From NCBI RefSeq assembly GCF_006496635.1, contig NZ_CP022958.1:496001-560000 (forward strand): a stretch of DNA of 64,000 nt, in the 5' to 3' direction. How positions within the stretch are numbered: the first letter of the stretch is position 1; the number at the start of each line of letters is the position of its first letter. The notes under the pieces are model-generated. The model was not told where the DNA came from and searched no databases. It was given only the letters and a program-made list of their open reading frames with translations. Positions 33,588 through 40,216 of the stretch are shown piece by piece. This stretch comes from Azoarcus sp. DD4 (GTDB lineage: Bacteria > Pseudomonadota > Gammaproteobacteria > Burkholderiales > Rhodocyclaceae). A program made the position numbers and the translations under genes.

Positions 33588-34196
33588 ATGCGTGATGGCG
33601 CCGCGCCCATCGATTTCTGGTTCGACTTTTCGTCGCCCTACGGCTATTTCATGAGCGAGAAGATCGATGCGCTCGCCGCGCGCCACGGCCGCAGCGTGCG
33701 CTGGCGACCCTTCCTGCTCGGCGTGGTGTACAAGCTGGTGGGCGGCCGGCCGCTGACCGAGATCCCGCTCAAGGGCGACTACTCCCGTCACGACCTCGAC
33801 CGCAGCGCGCGCTTCCTCGGCCTGCCGTTTGCCTTGCCGACCCCTTTCCCGGTGGCGACCCAGCATGCCGGCCGCGCCTTCTACTGGCTGGCGGCGGAAG
33901 ACGCCGCGCTGGCCCGTCGCTTTGCGCACGCCGCCTATCGCGCCTATTTCGTCGATGGGCACGACATCTCGCAGTTGCCGGTGGTGCTCGAACTGGCCGC
34001 GGGGCAGGGCATCGAGCCTTCGGCGCTGGCCGAGGCGCTCGGCACCGACACGGTGAAGGAGGCGCTCAAGACGGCGTCGAACGAGGCCATCGAGGCCGGC
34101 GTTTTCGGTTCGCCTTATGTCATCATCGATGGCGAGCCCTTCTGGGGCGTGGATCGCCTGCCGCAGATCGAACGCTGGCTGGCCGGCGGTTTCTGA
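33588..34196 (+). CDS. 2-hydroxychromene-2-carboxylate isomerase-like DsbA-family protein
   Basis: 202 aa from ATG 33588, AAGGAG at 8 nt. A thioredoxin/kappa-GST fold: FWFDFSSPYGYFMSE carries the conserved catalytic Ser, RPFLLGVVYKLVGG follows, and the cis-Pro region is FGSPYVIIDGEPFWGVDRL, characteristic of NahD-like isomerases. It has no CxxC. In naphthalene degraders this enzyme isomerises HCCA with glutathione; here no other naphthalene genes are present, so another GSH-dependent isomerase role is likely. Confidence 0.85.
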   Translation: MRDGAAPIDFWFDFSSPYGYFMSEKIDALAARHGRSVRWRPFLLGVVYKLVGGRPLTEIPLKGDYSRHDLDRSARFLGLPFALPTPFPVATQHAGRAFYWLAAEDAALARRFAHAAYRAYFVDGHDISQLPVVLELAAGQGIEPSALAEALGTDTVKEALKTASNEAIEAGVFGSPYVIIDGEPFWGVDRLPQIERWLAGGF

Positions 34197-34295
34197 CGCA
34201 AGGCCGGAAGGGGGCCGGGGAACGACCGGCCGCTCACAGCTGACTAAGGGCCGACAGAGCCCGCAAACCGACAAGCCCGACCCCGACACAAAGCC

Positions 34296-34493
34296 ATGAG
34301 CCTTCCTTCCCCCTGCATCAACATCTGCCGCATGGACGCCGACACCGGCTGGTGCGAGGGCTGCCAGCGCAGCCTGGACGAGATCGCCGGCTGGAGCCGC
34401 GCGAGCGAGGACGACAAGCGCCGCATCCTCGCCGCCGTCACCGAGCGTCGCGCCTGGCTGGCCGAGGCGGCCGCCGCGGGAGCCGGGCGATGA
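34296..34493 (+). CDS. DUF1289 small Cys-rich protein
   Basis: 65 aa. Four Cys in the family spacing C-x3-C-x(n)-C-x2-C (SPCINICRMDADTGWCEGCQR) followed by the LDEIAGWSRASEDDKRRILA helix that defines DUF1289. Probably zinc- or FeS-binding; function unknown. The stop overlaps the next gene's ATG. Confidence 0.85.
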   Translation: MSLPSPCINICRMDADTGWCEGCQRSLDEIAGWSRASEDDKRRILAAVTERRAWLAEAAAAGAGR

Positions 34494-34675
34494 GCGGCGA
34501 CGCGCTCTGCGTGGGCGTCTGCATGATCGACTGGGATTCCGGCGTCTGTCTCGGCTGCGGTCGCACCGCCGACGAGATCAACGGCGTGCCGACACCGCCG
34601 CCGGCCGAGCCGGCGCCTGCCGCAGTGCCCCTGCCGGCCAACGTCGCCGCCCAGGTGGGCGAGGGCAGCGATTGA
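34490..34675 (+). CDS. Second DUF1289-like small protein
   Basis: 61 aa from ATG 34490, overlapping the preceding stop (ATGA). It keeps the same Cys layout (LCVGVCMIDWDSGVCLGCGR) and a short TADEING helix, but then diverges into a Pro/Ala tail. It is likely a tandem duplicate with lost helix. Its stop overlaps the following TTG start. Confidence 0.75.
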   Translation: MSGDALCVGVCMIDWDSGVCLGCGRTADEINGVPTPPPAEPAPAAVPLPANVAAQVGEGSD

Positions 34676-35589
34676 AGGTGGCTGCGCTGCCGGCCAGCGT
34701 GCAGGTGTTCGAGCGCGGCTGGCTGTCGGCCAACAATGTGCTGCTGTTCGACGGCGACGAGGCCACCCTGATCGATTCCGGCTATTTCAGCCACGCGACG
34801 CAGACGGTGGCGCTGGTGCGCGCAGGCCTGGGCGGACGGCGGCTGGCGCGGCTGGTGAACACCCATTCCCATTCCGACCACATCGGCGGCAACGCCGCGC
34901 TGCAGCGCGCCTTCGGCTGCAGCATCACGGTGCCGGCCGGCATGGCGGCGGCGGTGGCAGCCTGGGACGAGGATGCGCTGCTGCTCACCACGGCGGCGCA
35001 AGTGGGCGAGCGTTTCGCCCACGATGCGGTGCTCGCCGCGGGTGAGCGCTTCGTTGCCGGCGAGCTCGAGTGGCAGGCTCATGCGGTGCCCGGCCACGAC
35101 ATGGACGCGCTCGCCTACTACAGCCCGGACAGGCGCATCCTGATTTCCGGCGACGCGCTGTGGCGCGACGGTTTCGGCATCCTCTTCGCCGACGTGCTCG
35201 GCACCGGCGACGGCGTGGGCGAGGCACGCCGCACGCTGGAGGCGCTCGGCCGTCTGGCGGTGGACGTGGTCATCCCCGGCCATGGCGCACCCTTCGTCGA
35301 ATTCGACGACGCGCTCGAACGCGCTTTCGCCCGCCTGGCCGCCTTCGAGGCCGACGGCGCCCGCATCGCGCGCAATGCCATCCGCGCCTGCATGAGCTTC
35401 GCCCTGCTCGATGTACGCCGCATGGCGCTCGATACGCTGCCCGACTACCTGGCCACGACGCCGCTCTACCGTGAAGCCAACGCCCGCTTTCTCGGGCTGA
35501 CGCCCGACGCGCTGGCCGACTGGCTGGTGGCCGAGCTCGAACGCGCCGGGGTGGCGCAGCGCGAGGACGGCGCGCTGGTCGCCCGCTGA
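34672..35589 (+). CDS. MBL-fold metallo-hydrolase
   Basis: 305 aa using TTG 34672, which overlaps the preceding stop (TTGA). The zinc motif is NTHSHSDHIGGN; other ligands are in VPGHDMDALAYY, ISGDALW and IPGHGAPFVEF. The C-terminal helical part contains REANARFLGLTPDALADWLV. Substrate unknown. Translational coupling with the two DUF1289 genes suggests a shared operon. Confidence 0.85.
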   Translation: MKVAALPASVQVFERGWLSANNVLLFDGDEATLIDSGYFSHATQTVALVRAGLGGRRLARLVNTHSHSDHIGGNAALQRAFGCSITVPAGMAAAVAAWDEDALLLTTAAQVGERFAHDAVLAAGERFVAGELEWQAHAVPGHDMDALAYYSPDRRILISGDALWRDGFGILFADVLGTGDGVGEARRTLEALGRLAVDVVIPGHGAPFVEFDDALERAFARLAAFEADGARIARNAIRACMSFALLDVRRMALDTLPDYLATTPLYREANARFLGLTPDALADWLVAELERAGVAQREDGALVAR

Positions 35590-35633
35590 GCCGTCGGACA
35601 TGCTGCGGCGCGCTTGGCGGCATGCGGCTGCGC

Positions 35634-35639
35634 TATAGT
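35634..35639 (+). promoter_or_regulatory. Probable -10 element of the rapZ promoter
   Basis: TATAGT 30 bp upstream of the rapZ ATG, within GCGCTATAGTTGCG, very similar to the argS -10 context. No good -35. Confidence 0.35.
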
Positions 35640-35668
35640 TGCGAGGACTTCTCGTTGACGCGGAACCC

Positions 35669-36547
35669 ATGCAGATCGTACTCATCAGCGGCCTCTCCGG
35701 CTCGGGCAAGAGCATCGCCCTCAACGTGCTGGAAGACGCCGGCTACTACGTGGTCGACAACCTGCCCTCGGCGCTGCTGCTGCAACTGGTGCTGCACCTG
35801 CGCGGCTCCGGCTACCAGCGCGCCGCGGTGGCAGTCGACATGCGGTCGGGCACCAGCATCGCGGCCCTTCCGCAGCAGGTCGAGGCGCTGCGCGGCATGG
35901 TGGACGACCTGCGTTTCATCTTCCTCGAGGCGCGTGACGACACCCTGATCGCGCGCTTTTCCGAGACCCGCCGCCGCCATCCGCTGGCCGACGAGGACGT
36001 GTCGCTCGAAGAGGCCATCCAGCGCGAACGCGACGCGCTCGCCAGCGTCGCCGAGCTGGGCCACCGCATGGACACCAGCGACATCCAGGCCAACACCCTG
36101 CGCGCCTGGATCAAGGATTTCATCCAGGTCGAGGCCAGCGAAGGACTGACGCTGATGTTCCAGTCCTTCGGCTTCAAGTACGGCATTCCGCTCGACGCCG
36201 ACCTGGTGTTCGACGTGCGCTGTCTGCCCAATCCCTACTACGATCCGCAGCTGCGCCCGCTCACCGGGCGCGACAAGCCGGTGATCGACTTCCTCGAGAA
36301 GATTCCCGAGGTCGCGCGCATGGCGGAAGACATCCGCCGTTTCGTCGCCAGCTGGTTGCCGGCTTACATGCGCGACAACCGCAGTTATCTCACCGTCGCC
36401 ATCGGCTGTACCGGTGGCCAGCACCGCTCGGTCTACCTGGCCGAATGGCTGGCGCAGCGCTTCCAGGACAATGCGCGCGTGATCGTGCGCCACCGATCGG
36501 CGGCGCGCCGCGCCCGCGACCAGCCCGCCAACGGATCGGGCAAGTGA
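35669..36547 (+). CDS. rapZ: RNase adapter protein RapZ (P-loop, YvcJ family)
   Basis: 292 aa from ATG 35669. Walker A GLSGSGKS at the N-terminus and DNLPSALL; the C-terminal half has FGFKYGIPLDADLVFDVRCLPNPYY and GCTGGQHRSVYLAEWLA, the conserved signature of the RNA-binding domain. In enterobacteria it directs RNase E to the GlmZ sRNA and controls amino-sugar synthesis; the betaproteobacterial role is less clear. The stop overlaps the next GTG start. Confidence 0.95.
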   Translation: MQIVLISGLSGSGKSIALNVLEDAGYYVVDNLPSALLLQLVLHLRGSGYQRAAVAVDMRSGTSIAALPQQVEALRGMVDDLRFIFLEARDDTLIARFSETRRRHPLADEDVSLEEAIQRERDALASVAELGHRMDTSDIQANTLRAWIKDFIQVEASEGLTLMFQSFGFKYGIPLDADLVFDVRCLPNPYYDPQLRPLTGRDKPVIDFLEKIPEVARMAEDIRRFVASWLPAYMRDNRSYLTVAIGCTGGQHRSVYLAEWLAQRFQDNARVIVRHRSAARRARDQPANGSGK

Positions 36548-36945
36548 GCCTGCGGCTCGCTCCGGCGCTGGCCGAATGGCGCCGGTTGCTGCGCGTTGGC
36601 GACCTGCTGATGATGGCGCTCGGCCTGGCGGTCTGCGTCGGGTCCGCGCTGGCGTTGTGGCGCGGCGGCGCGCCCGACGGCGCGGTGATACGGGCCGGGG
36701 GCAAGGTGTACGCCGAGGTGGATCTTGCCCACGCGCGCATCGTCGAGGTGCCGGGGCCGATCGGCACCACCCGCATCGAGATCGAGCCCGGCCGTGCCCG
36801 CGTGGCCTCCGACCCCGGTCCGCGCCAGTACTGCGTGCGCCAGGGCTGGCTGTCGCGCGCCGGTGCGGTGGCCATCTGTGCGCCCAACGAGGTCAGCCTC
36901 GCCCTCACCGGTCGAGGTACGGATTATGACTCCCTCAACTATTGA
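36544..36945 (+). CDS. NusG domain II-containing membrane protein
   Basis: 133 aa from GTG 36544, overlapping the rapZ stop. One N-terminal transmembrane helix (VGDLLMMALGLAVCVGSALALW), then an extracytoplasmic NusG_II beta domain with RQGWLSRAGAVAICAPNEVSLAL. This family almost always pairs with a Gx transporter gene, as here (overlap of 20 bp). Role unknown; association with Rnf/ApbE-type redox systems is known for the pair. Confidence 0.85.
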   Translation: MSLRLAPALAEWRRLLRVGDLLMMALGLAVCVGSALALWRGGAPDGAVIRAGGKVYAEVDLAHARIVEVPGPIGTTRIEIEPGRARVASDPGPRQYCVRQGWLSRAGAVAICAPNEVSLALTGRGTDYDSLNY

Positions 36946-37474
36946 ACTCGTCCCGACCGCGGAGGACCGCCGCATCGCGCGCCATGCCGCGGCGGCCATT
37001 GTGCTGACGGTGGCCGAGGCCGCGATTCCGCTGCCGCTGCCCGGCGTCAAGCCGGGGCTGGCCAACATCGTCACGCTGATCGTGCTGGCGCGCTGGGGCT
37101 GGCGCGAGGCGGTGTGGGTGGCCTTGCTGCGGGTGGGGGCGGGCAGCCTGCTGCTCGGCCAGTTCCTGGCACCGGGCTTCTTCCTCAGCCTGTCGGGTGC
37201 GCTCGCCAGCCTGCTGACGCTGGGGCTGGCGATGCACCTGCCGCGGCGCTGGTTCGGGCCGGTGAGCCAGAGCATCCTGGCCGCCTTCGCCCACATCGGT
37301 GCCCAGCTGGTGGTGGCGCGGCTATGGCTGGTGCCCCACGACGGCGTGTTCTACCTGGTGCCGGTGTTCGCGGTGGCAGCGGTGGTCTTCGGCACCGTGA
37401 ATGGCCTGATCGCAGCACGCCTGTTGGCCGAGCTACCGCCGACCGATCCTGCCCGCCCAATGCCGGAACGCTAG
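36926..37474 (+). CDS. Gx transporter family membrane protein
   Basis: 182 aa from ATG 36926. Several hydrophobic helices with the family pattern AAAIVLTVAEAAIPLPLPGVKPGLANIVTL and LLRVGAGSLLLGQFLAPGFFLSLSGALASL. It is similar to ECF-type substrate-binding S components (formerly annotated as heptaprenyl diphosphate synthase component I). Likely an importer subunit for a cofactor or precursor. Overlaps the NusG_II gene; convergent with cheB. Confidence 0.82.
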   Translation: MTPSTIELVPTAEDRRIARHAAAAIVLTVAEAAIPLPLPGVKPGLANIVTLIVLARWGWREAVWVALLRVGAGSLLLGQFLAPGFFLSLSGALASLLTLGLAMHLPRRWFGPVSQSILAAFAHIGAQLVVARLWLVPHDGVFYLVPVFAVAAVVFGTVNGLIAARLLAELPPTDPARPMPER

Positions 37475-37626
37475 CCGAAACCGTCCGTCCAACCCGCAAA
37501 TGCGGATGGGGGACGGGCGATGGCAAGGCGCGTGTGGGACATGCTCGGCGCGGTGCTCGCCGCCGCCTGCGGGCTGGTTTTCGGGTTCTTCGCCGGCATC
37601 GGCCTGGTGCGGGCGGCCGAACCCCC

Positions 37627-38727
37627 TCAGCCGCGCGCCGACTGCAGGATGGCGTCGGGTATCCTGTCCAGCGGCAGCACGCTGTCTACACCGCCCAGCC
37701 GTATCGCCTCCTTGGGCATACCGAACACCACGCAGGTGGATTCGTCCTCGGCCACGGTGCGGGCGCCGGCGTCGCGCATTTCCTTGAGGCCGCGCGCGCC
37801 GTCGTCGCCCATGCCGGTCATGATGACGCCGAGCGCGTTGCGGCCGGCGAACTTGGCGCAGGAGCGGAACAGCACGTCCACCGACGGCCGGTGACGGTTC
37901 ACCAAGGGCCCGTCGACCACCTCCACCATGTACTGCGCGCCGCTGCGTGCCAGCATCATGTGCTTGCCGCCGGGCGCGATCAGCGCGCGGCCGGGCATCA
38001 CACGGTCGCCGTGGCGGGCTTCGCGCACCTCGATCTTGCACAGGCCGTTGAGGCGTTCGGCGAACATCGCGGTGAAGCGTTCCGGCATGTGCTGGACGAT
38101 GACGATGCCCGGACTCACCGCCGGCAAGCGGGTCAGCACCGCTTCCAGCGCCTGGGTGCCGCCGGTGGAGGTGCCGATGGCGACGATGCGGTCGGTGGTG
38201 CCGTACATGCCGGCGCCCTGGTGGCTTGCCGGCGACAGCACCGCGTCGGCCGACAGCTTGGGGCGGACTTCCGGCGGCTGGCGGTTCGCCATCGTGGCCG
38301 CGCTGCGGCCCAGCGCGCGCAGATTGGCGCGGGCGGCGGCCTTGATGGCCTGCACGATGTCGTTGGACGAGTCTTCCAGGAAGCTCTTGAGGCCGAGCTT
38401 GGGCTTGGTGATGATGGCCACCGCGCCGGCGGCAAGCGCTTCCATCGTGACCTGGGCGCCTTGCTCGGCCAGCGACGAGCAGATGATCACCGGCGTGGGC
38501 CGTTCGGCCATGATGCGCTTGAGGAAGCTTAGGCCGTCCATGCGTGGCATCTCGATGTCGACCACAAGCACGTCGGGCGACAGGGTCTTGAGCTTGTCGA
38601 GCGCGAACAGCGGGTCCTGCGCGGTGGCGATGACTTCGATGCCGGGGTCGCGGCTGATCGCCTGGCTCACGACCTGGCGTACCAGGGCGGAGTCGTCGAC
38701 GATCATTACCTTGATCTTGTTTGTCAT
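37627..38727 (-). CDS. cheB: Chemotaxis protein-glutamate methylesterase/deamidase CheB
   Basis: 366 aa. The N-terminal receiver has VDDSA, the phospho-acceptor Asp in VVDIEMPRMDG and KPKLG. The C-terminal esterase has the catalytic Ser in AIGTSTGG, His in VQHMPERFT and Asp in TGMGDDGARG. It removes receptor methyl groups and deamidates Gln when phosphorylated by CheA. Last gene of the eleven-gene minus-strand che operon; 26 bp after cheR. Confidence 0.96.
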   Translation of the reverse strand: MTNKIKVMIVDDSALVRQVVSQAISRDPGIEVIATAQDPLFALDKLKTLSPDVLVVDIEMPRMDGLSFLKRIMAERPTPVIICSSLAEQGAQVTMEALAAGAVAIITKPKLGLKSFLEDSSNDIVQAIKAAARANLRALGRSAATMANRQPPEVRPKLSADAVLSPASHQGAGMYGTTDRIVAIGTSTGGTQALEAVLTRLPAVSPGIVIVQHMPERFTAMFAERLNGLCKIEVREARHGDRVMPGRALIAPGGKHMMLARSGAQYMVEVVDGPLVNRHRPSVDVLFRSCAKFAGRNALGVIMTGMGDDGARGLKEMRDAGARTVAEDESTCVVFGMPKEAIRLGGVDSVLPLDRIPDAILQSARG

Positions 38728-38753
38728 GGGCGGCTCGCCGGGGGAAGCGGCAA

Positions 38754-39572
38754 TCAGCGTTGGGGAGTGGCCCGTTTATACAGCGTGGGGCGCAGCACGG
38801 CCAGTTCGTCGGTGATGCCGTTGAGGGTTTCCGAATGGCCGACGATGAAGCGGCCGTCGGTCTTGAGGTGGGGCACCATGTTGGCGATCACCTTGCGCTT
38901 GGTGTCGTTGTCGAAATAGATCATGACGTTGCGCAGGAAGATGAGGTCGAAGTGGCCGATGTCGCGCGCGTCCAATGCCACCAGATTGAGCTGGCGGAAG
39001 TCGATGCGCTCGCGCAGTTCCTTGCACATGAGAAAGCTGCCTTCCTGCTCGCGCACCCCCTTGAGGCAGTACTTTTTCAGCAACGGCGGCGGAATGCCTT
39101 CGGCCCGCTCTATCGGGTAATGGCCGGCGCGGGCACGTTCGAGCACCGTCAGGCTGATGTCGGAGGCGACGATTTCCCACGGTGCCGACAGGCCCAGGGT
39201 TTCGGCCAGCACCAGCGCCATCGTGTAAGGTTCTTCGCCCGACGAACAGGCGCCGCTCCAGATACGGAAGGGCTGGCCGCGGCGGCCGGCGGCGAATTCG
39301 CCCAGGAAGTCGAAGTGTGCCGATTCGCGGAAGAAGTAGGTCTCGTTGGTGGTGAGCAGATCCACCATGGTCTGCAGCTCGTCCGGATGCTCGCCGCTGG
39401 CAAGCATCCGGTAGTAGTCGCCGAAGCTGGTTAGCCCATGATGGCGCAGGCGCTTGCCGAGGCGGCCGACGAGCAGGATCTTCTTGGCGTCGGACAGGCT
39501 GATGCCGGCCAGGCGGTAGATCAGACGCTGGAAGAGGGCGAATTCCCGGTCGGTGATGGCCGGACTGTCCAT
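38754..39572 (-). CDS. cheR: Chemotaxis protein methyltransferase CheR
   Basis: 272 aa. The N-terminal helical domain includes NETYFFRESAHF. The SAM-binding core has IWSGACSSGEEPYTMAL, the acidic loop VASDISLTVLERARAGHY and FDLIFLRNVMIYFD. It methylates Glu side chains of the receptors. The beta-subdomain that docks C-terminal receptor pentapeptides is present in length, and two receptors here end in a pentapeptide of that type. Confidence 0.96.
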   Translation of the reverse strand: MDSPAITDREFALFQRLIYRLAGISLSDAKKILLVGRLGKRLRHHGLTSFGDYYRMLASGEHPDELQTMVDLLTTNETYFFRESAHFDFLGEFAAGRRGQPFRIWSGACSSGEEPYTMALVLAETLGLSAPWEIVASDISLTVLERARAGHYPIERAEGIPPPLLKKYCLKGVREQEGSFLMCKELRERIDFRQLNLVALDARDIGHFDLIFLRNVMIYFDNDTKRKVIANMVPHLKTDGRFIVGHSETLNGITDELAVLRPTLYKRATPQR

Positions 39573-39591
39573 TGGTGCAGTGGCTCCCGGA

Positions 39592-40182
39592 TCAGAAGAG
39601 TTCGATGTTGCCGGGCGGCGGCTTGCGCTGCAGCGACTCGGCGTAGTTGGCTTCCTCGCGCGCGATTTCCTGCGCCGTCGCCATCGTCGTCGGCAGGCGC
39701 TTGCACCAGGCGGTACCGGTGGCGGGGATGAACAGCAGCTTGCGCGACCAGGGGCCGAGCAGGTCGGCGGCGAGCAGTTCTATGCGCTCGCGCGCCAGCC
39801 ATTCGCGGGCGAAGTCGGCGTTGCGGTTGCCGATGCCGGCCGAGGCCATGCCGCTGATGATGGTGCCGCCGCCGAAGGCCTTGGCCTGGATGCGGTGGCG
39901 CGCGGCGCCCTGGTTGAGCAGGCCGTTGAGCAGGGCTTCCATGGCGTAGTCGCCCGACAGCAGCATGTCGTCGTCGGCGTGGTGGTCGTCGCGGCGCATG
40001 GTGGGCAGCATGAAGTGGTTCATGCCGCCGAGCCGGGTGGCCGGGTCGAACAGGCAGACCGCGACACAGGAGCCGAGCAGGGTGGAGATCGGCCGCTGGC
40101 GCTCGACGGCCCATTCGCCGGGCGCGATGTTGCGCGCCAGGCGTTCGACTTCCTGCGGCGAAAGGGCATCCCAGTCGGTCAC
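39592..40182 (-). CDS. cheD: Chemoreceptor glutamine deamidase CheD
   Basis: 196 aa. Catalytic Cys in STLLGSCVAVCLFDP, His in GGMNHFMLP and the AFGGGTIISG loop of the CheD family. It deamidates Gln residues on MCPs and in some bacteria modulates CheY phosphatases. Odd feature: it ends in NIELF, matching the KIELF C-terminus of the MCP-like protein at 51077-52345. It starts 34 bp after the upstream receptor gene. Confidence 0.95.
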   Translation of the reverse strand: MTDWDALSPQEVERLARNIAPGEWAVERQRPISTLLGSCVAVCLFDPATRLGGMNHFMLPTMRRDDHHADDDMLLSGDYAMEALLNGLLNQGAARHRIQAKAFGGGTIISGMASAGIGNRNADFAREWLARERIELLAADLLGPWSRKLLFIPATGTAWCKRLPTTMATAQEIAREEANYAESLQRKPPPGNIELF

Positions 40183-40216
40183 GGTGAGAGGGGTTCCGGG
40201 GCGTCCGGCGCCGGAT

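Noticed and set aside
37520..37894. A frame with a hydrophobic N-terminus in the Gx/cheB convergent gap
   Set aside because: Most of it is antisense to the conserved CheB C-terminus; the hydrophobic part alone is too short and lacks a ribosome site.
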